In this document: one piece after another, positions 1 to 6,558 of the stretch
How the letters are laid out: each line of letters opens with the position of its first letter
Position numbering within the stretch: the stretch's first letter is position 1
DNA from: Acidimicrobiia bacterium
Lineage (GTDB): Bacteria; Actinomycetota; Acidimicrobiia; IMCC26256; BP-133
Direction: 5' to 3'
DNA: 7,650 nt
Assembly (NCBI GenBank): GCA_025923175.1
Contig: JAICGL010000184.1
Coordinates: 1 to 7,650, forward strand
The notes under the pieces: generated by a model
Told to the model about the DNA's origin: nothing
The model's input: only the letters and a program-made list of their open reading frames with translations
Databases searched by the model: none
Translations under genes and position numbers: made by a program

Positions 1-378
1 CCTCTCGGCGGGCACACCATCGCCGTCGAGCTCGTCGAGGTACTCGACGATCTTGTCGTAAGGGTTGCGGTAATCGCTGATGGCCTCCCGGTGCCCGACG
101 CCGACGCCGAGGACGACCCGGCCCGGGTGTTTGCTTTCGAGGCGGTGATAGGAGGCGGCAACGGTGGCGGCGTCGTCCTGCCACATGTTGACGATCCCGG
201 TCGCCACCGTGATTCGCTCGGTGGCATCGAGCAGCGCTTCCGCCTGCTCGAGGCTGCCGGACGGCGAGCCACCGATCCAGAACGTCCCGTAGCCCTGTTT
301 TTCCGCCTCCGCAGCAAGCTCCGGAGTCGCCTTCGGGGTGAACTGCCAGACGCCGATAGTGCCGAGCGCAGTCGTCAT
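1..378 (-). CDS. F420-dependent luciferase-like oxidoreductase (partial, N-terminal 126 residues)
   Basis: The reading frame is open from an ATG at 378-376 to the window edge, so the C-terminal part is missing. The visible protein begins MTTALGTIGVW and carries the motifs YGTFWIGGSPSG (residues 30-41), ATGIVNMW (59-66), HPGRVVLGVGVGHRE (84-98) and YLDELDGDGVP (113-123). I recognise these as the luciferase-like monooxygenase TIM barrel, close to the TIGR03620 / MSMEG_4141 group of putative F420-dependent oxidoreductases. Such enzymes use reduced deazaflavin F420 for hydride transfer in the cytosol; the substrate cannot be read from the sequence. An in-frame GTG at 387-385 is an alternative start that would leave only 1 nt after the upstream stop. 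With the ATG the gap is 10 nt. Neither start has a clear Shine-Dalgarno site, which fits translational coupling to the BpsA-like gene. The family call is firm; the exact subfamily is less so. Confidence 0.85.
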   Translation of the reverse strand, partial: MTTALGTIGVWQFTPKATPELAAEAEKQGYGTFWIGGSPSGSLEQAEALLDATERITVATGIVNMWQDDAATVAASYHRLESKHPGRVVLGVGVGHREAISDYRNPYDKIVEYLDELDGDGVPAER

Positions 379-388
379 GCCCGGCACA

Positions 389-1993
389 TTACGAGACGGT
401 CACGGAGCGGGCGATTTCGGTGGCGAGGATCCGGAGGGCGGAGAGGGGAAGCTCCCAGGTGCGGAGACGCCGTAGGGAGGGCGGGAGGGTTTCGGCGGCA
501 ATGCGGGCGCGGCCCTCGTTCTTGGTCATCGGTTGGCCGGCGTCGCGGGCGAGAGCCAGGAGCGCGTCGCGCCAGGCGTTGACGATCTTGGCGCCGGGGT
601 GGAGGAGGATGTGGCGGAGGATGACTTCCCTGTGGTCGCTCGGGGGGCGGACATGGCGGGCGACGGTGATGACGGCAGGGTCGCCGCCAGGGCCGGTCGG
701 GACCGCGGTGATGTCGTAGGCGGCGGACACGAGATCGGGGTCGGGTAGGTCCCGTCGGGGAACGATCAGGACCGCTCGCTCCGGGGCCGTCAGGAGGAGG
801 GTTCGAAGGGCGGCGCCGCCGTGGTCCGGGTAGGTGTTGATGATCGGGGTCCCGTCGGAGAACGGGAACGGGCCGGGTCGGGCGGCGGTGGCCCAGGTCG
901 CAGCCCGTTGGAAGAAGTCCGGCAGTCGCACGGCGGCTTCGTCCCAACCGTCGCCGACCAGGAAGGCGGGTCCTTCGCCGGCAATCGCCAAGGCGGCGGC
1001 CCGGACGGATTCGGGGATCGCAGAGGCGGACGCTTCCTCGGCGGCGGGACCGCGGGTGTAGATCCGGGAAGTGGATACTTTGGCTGGGTTGGAGCGGCGC
1101 GAGCGGGTTAACCGGGTGGAGGCGGCCGCTTCGCCGACTTTCGCGCCCTTCGTGGGTCGGCAGATGTAGAGGTCGCTTCTCGAGCCGATGGCTTCGGCAC
1201 CCTCGTAGTGATTGAAGCCCGGAAGCATCGCTTCGAGGGCCAGGCGGAGGTCGCCGAGGAGGGACTGCACCTCGAGGGCTTTCACGAGGTGGCGCTCGCC
1301 CGTCCCGAAGCAGAAGGCGACCCGCTCGTGTCCGGTCGGGCGGAGAGCCTCAAGCGCCCGTACGAGGAAGAGACGCATCCCTTCGGTTGTGTAGGGCGGG
1401 TCGGTGAAGACCAGGTCGGCGGTGCCGATCAGGCTCGGCGGGAGCGCGAGGCGAAGGTCGGACCACGCCGCTGTGAGCGGTAACCCCAGGCCGTCGGCGG
1501 AAGAGGCCACGTGGTCCAGGACCCGCTCATCGATGTCGAGGACCGCAAGTTCCGCCTCCGGCGAGACCGACCCGATCGCCAGAGACGTGAGGTCGTGATC
1601 GCCGAGACACAGCACCGAGGCCCCGCCGAGTTCGTACTCGCTCGCCAGGTATCTCGCCCGCCGGGCCATTGTCCCCGGCGTCGCCGGCACGTGATCGAAC
1701 CGCCAGCGAGACGGCGGCAGGCCCGCCGCCAACTCCGCCATCCGTGCCGCGAGCGTCGTCTCGGCCGGCAGCGTTTGCTGTGCTCTCTCGCCGACGCCCG
1801 CCCCCCAAGAAGGCTTGTCGGGGGGCAGTTCGGCAAGGATCGACTCGACATCGCGGCGGGGAAGGCCGCTGGCAGCGACAAGTTCGCTGACGTCCACAGC
1901 ACCGTCGAGAGCTGCCAGGACTCGCCTGACCCGAGCGAAGTCGAGGCCCCATTCAGTGCGTAGACGAAGGACTGGGTCGTCGAGGTCGGACAT
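389..1993 (-). CDS. Bis-aminopropylspermidine synthase (BpsA)-like protein with C-terminal extension
   Basis: The predicted protein is 534 aa. Residues 11-57 resemble a winged-helix domain (VRRVLAALDG, ELVAASGLPRRDVESILAEL). Residues 100-280 form a Rossmann methyltransferase-like core with LCLGDHDLTSLA (128-139), the acidic strand VLDIDERVLDHV (151-162), LVFTDPPYT (194-202) and LYICRPT (275-281). This order matches N4-bis(aminopropyl)spermidine synthase (BpsA, formerly DUF43), which transfers aminopropyl groups from decarboxylated S-adenosylmethionine to spermidine to make branched polyamines. The G-D-x-D and DPPY motifs are intact. A basic linker (about 283-314) leads to a further ~220 residues that I do not recognise, including VGDGWDEAAVRLPDFF (346-361) and INTYPDHGG (385-393). 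The ORF is open 81 codons further upstream, but I chose the ATG at 1993 because homology-like sequence begins there and the upstream residues look non-coding. The downstream oxidoreductase gene follows at once. Polyamine specificity is inferred, not shown. Confidence 0.8.
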   Translation of the reverse strand: MSDLDDPVLRLRTEWGLDFARVRRVLAALDGAVDVSELVAASGLPRRDVESILAELPPDKPSWGAGVGERAQQTLPAETTLAARMAELAAGLPPSRWRFDHVPATPGTMARRARYLASEYELGGASVLCLGDHDLTSLAIGSVSPEAELAVLDIDERVLDHVASSADGLGLPLTAAWSDLRLALPPSLIGTADLVFTDPPYTTEGMRLFLVRALEALRPTGHERVAFCFGTGERHLVKALEVQSLLGDLRLALEAMLPGFNHYEGAEAIGSRSDLYICRPTKGAKVGEAAASTRLTRSRRSNPAKVSTSRIYTRGPAAEEASASAIPESVRAAALAIAGEGPAFLVGDGWDEAAVRLPDFFQRAATWATAARPGPFPFSDGTPIINTYPDHGGAALRTLLLTAPERAVLIVPRRDLPDPDLVSAAYDITAVPTGPGGDPAVITVARHVRPPSDHREVILRHILLHPGAKIVNAWRDALLALARDAGQPMTKNEGRARIAAETLPPSLRRLRTWELPLSALRILATEIARSVTVS

Positions 1994-2000
1994 CGCCGGC

Positions 2001-2006
2001 AGGCTA
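2001..2006 (-). promoter_or_regulatory. Candidate -10 element of a leaderless promoter for the BpsA-like gene
   Basis: On the minus strand TAGCCT fits the actinobacterial TANNNT -10 consensus. It ends 7 nt before the chosen ATG at 1993, which is the spacing expected when transcription starts at or next to the start codon. The start also lacks a Shine-Dalgarno sequence, as leaderless genes do. No good -35 hexamer lies 16-19 nt upstream; TTGGCT at 2020-2025 is only 13 nt away. The call is therefore tentative. Confidence 0.3.
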
Positions 2007-2176
2007 TGCGCGGGGCACCAGCCAAGGGCGAGGGGTCCGGAACCATGGGAAGGCCGGATGGCAGGATTTACCTGGGTCTTCGCACCAGCATTTCTGCGTA
2101 CTTGCCGGACTCTTTTTTCCTCAAGGGGCCGCATTCCTGACCGATCTAGTTCAAGTATCCCGGCGCGCCCACTGTT

Positions 2177-2182
2177 GAGGAG
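2177..2182 (+). promoter_or_regulatory. Ribosome binding site for the 2194 lipoprotein gene
   Basis: GAGGAG lies 11 nt upstream of the ATG at 2194. It is a good match to the anti-Shine-Dalgarno sequence and supports this start. The same start places a basic residue and a hydrophobic stretch directly before the lipobox. I could not identify a convincing -10/-35 pair for this gene in the 200-bp divergent region. Confidence 0.55.
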
Positions 2183-2193
2183 TTCCTGGCTCG

Positions 2194-3330
2194 ATGAAGT
2201 TTCTTCGTCTGACGTTGACTTTGACCGTGGTTTCACTGCTCACCAGCGGCTGCCTCTTCGGCGACGACAACCCGTCGCCGAAGGAGTCGCCCGGTCGCGT
2301 CGTCGGCGAAGGGGGCGAGCCTCCCGCGGCCCCAGGCACCACGGTGGCCACGACCCCGGCCGCGACTTCGCCGACCTCCACCATGCCGGCGGCAACTTCG
2401 CCGACCACCTCCACCATGTCGGCGCCTGCTCCTCAAGCCACGGGCGCCGAGCGGAATGTGATCAAGGGTGTCGTGCGCGACGAGCAGGGCGATCCGGTTC
2501 GCGGCGCGCGCATCCGCATCGTGGGTTATACCGGCAACCCGAACGGTCTCTCCGGAGCCGATTACATCAAGGACGCGGTGACCGACGCCCAGGGCGCCTA
2601 CCGGCTCTCGGTCCCGGCCGGACTGTACGGTGTCAGTGGCGAAGCCGACGTCGCCTACGACAACAAGAACTACAAGTCGCTGTACCTGCATCCCGCCGAC
2701 GGGAATTGCGAGAAGCAGATGTCCGAGGGCGGGATCGTCAAGGACTTCGTCTTCCGCCTCACGGGGCTCCAGAAGTGCCTCACCAACCCGGATCCCAAAA
2801 ACCCGGGGTTCTACAGCGGCGCCTCGGTCCTGCTGTCTCACCAGTCCCCGAAGAGCCTGCCGGGTGACGCCCGACTGACGCTGACGCTCACGCCGACCGG
2901 CCCACTGGCCGACGGGAGCGCCGGGAAGCCGGTCACGTTCACGAGGACGGTCGCCGCCTTGGTGAACTTCGCCGGGCCGCTCGAGACGACGAACACGCTG
3001 CACGACATCCCACTCGGGCGTTACCGCCTGACGGGCCACGCCACGCTGCCCAACGGCAGCCGCCAGGACCTGCGTTTCGGACCGTGGAACACGGGCGGCG
3101 CGGCGGAGTCCCCGGTGGCGGACTACGCGTTCTCGTTCCCGGCCAAGGTGATGCTTCCCTACGGCATCGGCCAGGCCGAGATCGCCGTCTACGACGCCGG
3201 ATGGTCAGGGTCGGCCCCCTCGCCGCAGCCCACCACGCCCGCCACCGTTGCACCGACCACACCTACCACGGCCCGGCCGACGACGCCGTCTACCTGCTAT
3301 TCCGAGTACGTCGGGCCGATTCCCTGCTAG
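2194..3330 (+). CDS. Surface lipoprotein with carboxypeptidase-regulatory-like domain
   Basis: This 378-aa protein has a lipoprotein signal peptide with lipobox LTSGC (Cys20), so it should be anchored to the outer face of the membrane. Residues 40-85 are a T/A/P-rich stalk that contains a short tandem repeat. Residues 88-150 look like a carboxypeptidase regulatory-like / CNA-B-type beta-sandwich, with IKGVVRDEQGDPVRGARI, the turn TDAQGAYRLSVPAGLYGV and regularly spaced beta strands. Residues 223-320 are a second beta-rich region of unknown family, with LTLTLTPTG and IPLGRYRLTGHATLPNG. A P/T-rich segment (341-367) leads to a C-terminal tail with Cys368 and Cys378. Cys172 and Cys195 may form another disulfide. 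The gene stands alone between a divergent and a convergent neighbour. Its function is unknown; a structural or adhesive cell-surface role is the most that can be inferred. Confidence 0.85.
   Translation: MKFLRLTLTLTVVSLLTSGCLFGDDNPSPKESPGRVVGEGGEPPAAPGTTVATTPAATSPTSTMPAATSPTTSTMSAPAPQATGAERNVIKGVVRDEQGDPVRGARIRIVGYTGNPNGLSGADYIKDAVTDAQGAYRLSVPAGLYGVSGEADVAYDNKNYKSLYLHPADGNCEKQMSEGGIVKDFVFRLTGLQKCLTNPDPKNPGFYSGASVLLSHQSPKSLPGDARLTLTLTPTGPLADGSAGKPVTFTRTVAALVNFAGPLETTNTLHDIPLGRYRLTGHATLPNGSRQDLRFGPWNTGGAAESPVADYAFSFPAKVMLPYGIGQAEIAVYDAGWSGSAPSPQPTTPATVAPTTPTTARPTTPSTCYSEYVGPIPC
2356..2418 (+). repeat. Two-copy tandem repeat inside the lipoprotein stalk
   Basis: A 30-bp copy (2356-2385) is followed directly by a 33-bp copy (2386-2418). 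They differ by two substitutions and one inserted ACC codon. They encode PAATSPTSTM and PAATSPTTSTM (residues 55-64 and 65-75), so the stalk has recently grown by one in-frame unit. Confidence 0.8.
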
Positions 3331-3340
3331 TCGCCTAGCA
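3325..3340. terminator. Small hairpin over the shared convergent stop codons
   Basis: TGCTAG and CTAGCA form a perfect 6-bp inverted repeat around a 4-nt TCGC loop. Its left arm contains the stop codons of both converging genes. There is no U-tract on either strand and the stem is short, so it is a weak candidate for a bidirectional terminator. It could also act as an RNA-processing structure or be chance. The inverted repeat itself is certain; the role is not. Confidence 0.25.
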
Positions 3341-4313
3341 ACATCTCGAAGAGCTCGAGGCCTTTGACCGGGCGGTAGCCGACGGAGCCGTTGACGCCGA
3401 TCATGGCGACGTTGTCGCCGGTGACCTCGGTGTCGAGGCGGTCGATGCCCCGCTCGGCGGCCCAGAGGGCCAGGGCCGCCTTCAGCATGCGGCCGATGCC
3501 GCGACGGCGCTCGGTGCGGCGCACCACGGTCCAGTCGACGAAGGCGGCGGGGACGAAGGCCACCGGTTCGGCGGCCGAGGCGCCGAGCACGGCTTTGCAG
3601 CTGTCATCTCCAGCTCGGACGGCGACGAGGGTCACGCCGCCGTCGCCGGCCCGGCGTAGCTCCCCTGCCCGCCAGTCCTCGTAGGCGGTTGCCGGGAACG
3701 GCTCGGTGCTCGGGATGTCGGCCCGGCCTTCGTCGTGCACCTCGTGGACCGCCCGGCAGAAGGCTTCGTCGTCGAAGCGGGTGGCGAGGGCCACCACCTC
3801 GATGCCGGGCAGGAGCATCTCGATCAGCCGGGCTCGTTCCAGTCGGGTCACGTCGAGCACGTAGTTCCAGCGGGGCGCCTCCTCCTCGGCCTGGGAGACA
3901 GTGAGGCCCCACCCCCTGGTGATGGCCACCGACCGCTCGTCTTCGAGGTCGACCAGGCAGCGGAGGCGGTCGGCGCCGAGCGCCTGGGCCCAGACCCGGA
4001 CCTGTTCAAACAACAGGTGCCCGACGCCGCGGCCGGCGGCGGCAGGGTCGACCTCGATACCGACGTAGACGACGCCGGGTTCGGGGACGGGCCCGCTGCT
4101 GGCCTCGATCGCCCGGCCGGTGCCGACGATCTCCCCGTCGACCTCGGCCACGAGCCGGATCCACGGCACGTCGTCGCGCAGGGCCACCCCCGCCGCCCGG
4201 CGGGCCCGCAGCGCCGCCACCGTGTCGGCCAGCAGCGGACGGGCCCGGTTGTGGACCCGCACGATCGCATCGAGGTCGGAATCCACCGCGGCCCGAATCA
4301 TCGGCGTCGGCAT
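3327..4313 (-). CDS. Tandem-GNAT N-acetyltransferase
   Basis: The 328-aa protein contains two GNAT domains. The first (about 5-155) has VGIEVDPAAAGRGVGHLLFE (84-103), with the acetyl-CoA pyrophosphate-binding loop GRGVGH. The second (about 171-320) has WTVVRRTERRRGIGRMLKAA (261-280) and the late motif DNVAMIGVNGSVGYRPVK (300-317), typical of actinobacterial GNAT proteins. Both CoA loops look intact. Mycothiol synthase (MshD) is also a tandem-GNAT enzyme of about this size, but the C-terminal motif is not the MshD type as I know it, so no specific substrate is claimed. The start at 4313 (MPTPM) lies 7 nt after the upstream stop; Met5 at 4301 is an alternative. No Shine-Dalgarno site is visible, which suggests coupling to the 167-aa lipoprotein gene. 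The frame is open to 4475, but that extension would overlap the upstream gene by about 150 nt. Confidence 0.8.
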   Translation of the reverse strand: MPTPMIRAAVDSDLDAIVRVHNRARPLLADTVAALRARRAAGVALRDDVPWIRLVAEVDGEIVGTGRAIEASSGPVPEPGVVYVGIEVDPAAAGRGVGHLLFEQVRVWAQALGADRLRCLVDLEDERSVAITRGWGLTVSQAEEEAPRWNYVLDVTRLERARLIEMLLPGIEVVALATRFDDEAFCRAVHEVHDEGRADIPSTEPFPATAYEDWRAGELRRAGDGGVTLVAVRAGDDSCKAVLGASAAEPVAFVPAAFVDWTVVRRTERRRGIGRMLKAALALWAAERGIDRLDTEVTGDNVAMIGVNGSVGYRPVKGLELFEMLLGD

Positions 4314-4320
4314 CAGCCCG

Positions 4321-4824
4321 TCATGGGAGGACAAGGGCGCGCACCCGGTGCAGGGACGGATCGAGTTCCGCCCGAACGAAACCAGTCCCGACAGGGCTGG
4401 TGACCCCGTCGGCGAGCTGCAGCACCGTACCGTCACGGAAGACGGCCCGATCCCCTTCCAGGCGAAGGAGAACACCGTTGTAGTACACGACGGGCGCGGC
4501 GGCTCCCTCGATCACCTCGCCGATCATCGCCATCCACGCCACCTTCTTCCCGTCGAGGCCGAGGTGAACGTACTGGCCGGAGCGCTGCAGCATCGGGACC
4601 GCGGCGAGGTCGTAGGTGGAGAAGCTCTGCAGGTCTTTTCGCACCCCGTAGGACCGGCCTCCGTCGAGGGTGATCTGCTCGAAGGAGATCTTCTCGACGA
4701 CGCCTTCGACATCGGGGACCCGGGGTCTCCCGTCGAGGACGAGCTGGTCGCTGCCGTCCTTGGTGCAGCCGGCAAGGAGGAGCGCTCCGGCTAGGAGCAG
4801 GAGCGGAAGGGGGGCAGGACGCAT
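4321..4824 (-). CDS. Uncharacterised 167-aa lipoprotein
   Basis: The N-terminus is a short hydrophobic signal ending in lipobox LLAGC (Cys20), so the mature protein of about 148 residues should be lipid-anchored outside the cell. The remainder is beta-rich, with no transmembrane segment and no recognised family. Two halves look alike: EGVVEKISFEQITLDGGRSY followed by GQYVHLGLDGKKVAWMAMI (residues 40-101), and NGVLLRLEGDRAVFRDGTVL followed by GFVRAELDPSLHRVRALVL (116-166). This suggests a duplicated small beta domain. The start ATG lies 1 nt after the stop of the 403-aa lipoprotein gene and has no strong Shine-Dalgarno site, so translation is probably coupled. It is the last of four consecutive lipoprotein genes. 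Confidence 0.75.
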   Translation of the reverse strand: MRPAPLPLLLLAGALLLAGCTKDGSDQLVLDGRPRVPDVEGVVEKISFEQITLDGGRSYGVRKDLQSFSTYDLAAVPMLQRSGQYVHLGLDGKKVAWMAMIGEVIEGAAAPVVYYNGVLLRLEGDRAVFRDGTVLQLADGVTSPVGTGFVRAELDPSLHRVRALVLP

Positions 4825-4825
4825 G

Positions 4826-6037
4826 TCATCCGGGGGGCGGCGCCGCCTGGTCTGGCGGGGGCGGGGCGGCGGCCTGATCGGCGCCCGCCGCTGTTGCTGC
4901 TTGCGCCTGGGCCCGGACTTCCGCTGCCTCGATCACCCCGTTGGCCGCGTCGCCCGGGCGGCCACGATTGGCCAGGAGCGCCAGGCTTCCCTTCATCGTG
5001 TCGGTCGGCATGTCGACCTTCACGTCGCTGTCGAGGTCCTTCAGGCTGAACTCCATGTCCCGCATGCGGATCGGGTCCTGACCCTGGCCGGTGCGGATCA
5101 CGTTGAGGGCCTCGACGGCGATGACCGCCACGTCGGCCGGCGGCCGGTCCTTCGGGAACTTCGTGTCGTAGATCTTCTCCAGGTCCTCGAGCCGGCTCTC
5201 GACGTCGATCTTCTCGACAACCCGGATGATCCGCTTGTCCTTGATGTAGACCGACATCTTGCGGAAGTGGCGGGCGTCGGGCGTCACCTGGTTGGCGCCG
5301 CTGCCGGTCTCCGACGCCTTCGGCAGGTTGGGGCGCTCGAAGTCGTAGCGGGTGACACCGGAGCGTTCCTTCGGCGTCTCGAACGGGTCTTCATCGGCCC
5401 GGTACTCGAGCGACTCGGGGTTCCACTCCACCACGCGCATCGCTTCGTTGATCGCCCGGTCGACATAGGCGAAGACGGCCCGGGAGTCGGCGATGGGGTC
5501 GTCACCGAGCTTCTGGTCGGTGTTGGCGGTGGCGAAGGCGGATGGGGCGCCCGCCGAGTCCAGCACCCACCGCTTGCTGGCCAGGATCGCGGCGGCAGCC
5601 GGTTCCCCGGGGGTTGCGCTGGTGCCTCCGCCGCTGTCGGCGGCCGGTTCCGGCGCCGATCCACTACCACCCACCCCGCCGCCGCTCTGCTTCGCGGTAG
5701 TCGGCTTGCGGAGGAACCGCTCCATGCTCGGAGGGTCGAGGAAGCGCACGGCGAGGGCGTCGTCACTCACAACCTCGTCGAGGACGGGCTTGCCGTCGGT
5801 GGCGACCCGTGCCTTGTAGCGGAAGTCGTCTTCGACCAGGCCCCGCACGTCGGTTTCGTGCTTGCCGGCGTTGTCGTAGACGGTCTCCTTGTAGAGGAAC
5901 GTGTTCGACAGCTTTTCGGTGTTGCGCAGCGCCTCCCGCACCCGCTTCTCGGCGTCGGTCGCGCCCTTGCAGCCCGTCAAGCCGAAGGCCGTGACGACCA
6001 GCACGCCGCACATGACGATCCTGCGCGCCCGCCTCAC
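4826..6037 (-). CDS. Uncharacterised 403-aa lipoprotein, possibly LolA/LprG-like
   Basis: A basic N-terminus (MRRARR) and a hydrophobic stretch end in lipobox LTGC (Cys23). The N-terminal part (24-110) has EALRNTEKLSNTFLYKETVY and strand-like segments such as DFRYKARVATDGKPVLDEVV. A Gly/Ser/Ala/Pro-rich segment (about 116-150) separates it from a second part (155-345) with FRKMSVYIKDKRIIRVVEKI (258-277) and a predicted helix. The tail (372-403) is low-complexity Ala/Gln/Pro. The alternation of amphipathic strands recalls the LolA/LprG fold that carries lipids or lipoproteins, but this is only an impression; no diagnostic motif was seen. Translation starts at GTG (6037), in a 4-nt GTGA overlap with the upstream stop. 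GGAG lies about 6 nt upstream, and the basic residues before Met9 favour the GTG over the internal ATG at 6013. Confidence 0.75.
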   Translation of the reverse strand: MRRARRIVMCGVLVVTAFGLTGCKGATDAEKRVREALRNTEKLSNTFLYKETVYDNAGKHETDVRGLVEDDFRYKARVATDGKPVLDEVVSDDALAVRFLDPPSMERFLRKPTTAKQSGGGVGGSGSAPEPAADSGGGTSATPGEPAAAAILASKRWVLDSAGAPSAFATANTDQKLGDDPIADSRAVFAYVDRAINEAMRVVEWNPESLEYRADEDPFETPKERSGVTRYDFERPNLPKASETGSGANQVTPDARHFRKMSVYIKDKRIIRVVEKIDVESRLEDLEKIYDTKFPKDRPPADVAVIAVEALNVIRTGQGQDPIRMRDMEFSLKDLDSDVKVDMPTDTMKGSLALLANRGRPGDAANGVIEAAEVRAQAQAATAAGADQAAAPPPPDQAAPPPG

Positions 6038-6558
6038 GGCTTAATCTCCAGCGCCTTGCGCAGCAGCGTGCGCGGTTCGTCGTAGTCGGCCCGGGTGGCC
6101 AGCACGAACAGGTACCGGTCCTTGAACCACACCCCGATCGACTGCTTGGTGCCGGTGGTCAGGTAGACCGTTTCTCCGCCGAGACGGACGGTGCGGGGAG
6201 CGGTGCTGCCGATCTGGTTGACCACGGTCTGGCGGAACTTCTCCGCCGTCACGTCGGCTCCGTCGTTGAACCGGCTCACCTGGAGGGTGGCCATCACGAG
6301 ATCGTCGCGGCGCAGCGAGTACAGCGACAGGGAGTCGATGAACGCCGCCGGCACCTTGGCCAGATCCTCGGTGACGTCCTCGGGGGCGAGCTTCAGGCCC
6401 AGGAGGTCGGCCGGCAGGTTCGGGACTTCCAGCGCCTTCACCGCCTGCCCCGGGGTGGGCTTCACCGACGACGCGTCCGACCGGGCGCAGCCGGCCAGCG
6501 CGACGGCGGCGGCCATGACCGCCCCGAGGCAACGCAGACGAAGGCGACAGGAGGTCAC
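6034..6558 (-). CDS. Uncharacterised 174-aa lipoprotein
   Basis: The signal peptide has an Arg-rich n-region and lipobox LAGC (Cys24). The mature protein of about 150 residues is a single globular alpha/beta domain. It has LMATLQVSRFND-like strands (88-99), a helix with TAEKFRQTVVNQI (104-116), and the strands ETVYLTTGTKQSIGVWFKDR (129-148) and YLFVLATRAD (149-158). It ends in a helix, EPRTLLRKALE. No catalytic motif is evident and I do not recognise the family. The alternation of a modelled ligand strand with a 'displayed to the outside' strand (GVWFKDRYLFVL) is seen in many small actinobacterial lipoproteins. The start is GTG in a GTGA overlap with the upstream cupredoxin-like gene, with a weak GAAGAAG upstream. 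The downstream gene overlaps in the same way. Confidence 0.75.
   Translation of the reverse strand: MTSCRLRLRCLGAVMAAAVALAGCARSDASSVKPTPGQAVKALEVPNLPADLLGLKLAPEDVTEDLAKVPAAFIDSLSLYSLRRDDLVMATLQVSRFNDGADVTAEKFRQTVVNQIGSTAPRTVRLGGETVYLTTGTKQSIGVWFKDRYLFVLATRADYDEPRTLLRKALEIKP

Noticed and set aside
1994..2236. N-terminal extension of the BpsA-like frame, 81 codons upstream of the chosen start
   Set aside because: It would overlap the start of the divergent lipoprotein gene. The translated residues look non-protein-like, and family-like sequence begins at MSDLDDPVLR.
1815..2867. 350-codon plus-strand open frame
   Set aside because: It overlaps the BpsA-like gene and the lipoprotein gene in another frame and has Arg-rich, non-protein-like composition.
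4314..4475. N-terminal extension of the tandem-GNAT frame
   Set aside because: It runs through the end of the 167-aa lipoprotein gene in another frame and adds no GNAT-like sequence; the first GNAT strand begins at MIRAAV.
4670..6085. 471-codon plus-strand open frame
   Set aside because: It is antisense to three lipoprotein genes that have signal peptides and coupled start/stop junctions. Its length is explained by high-GC codon bias.
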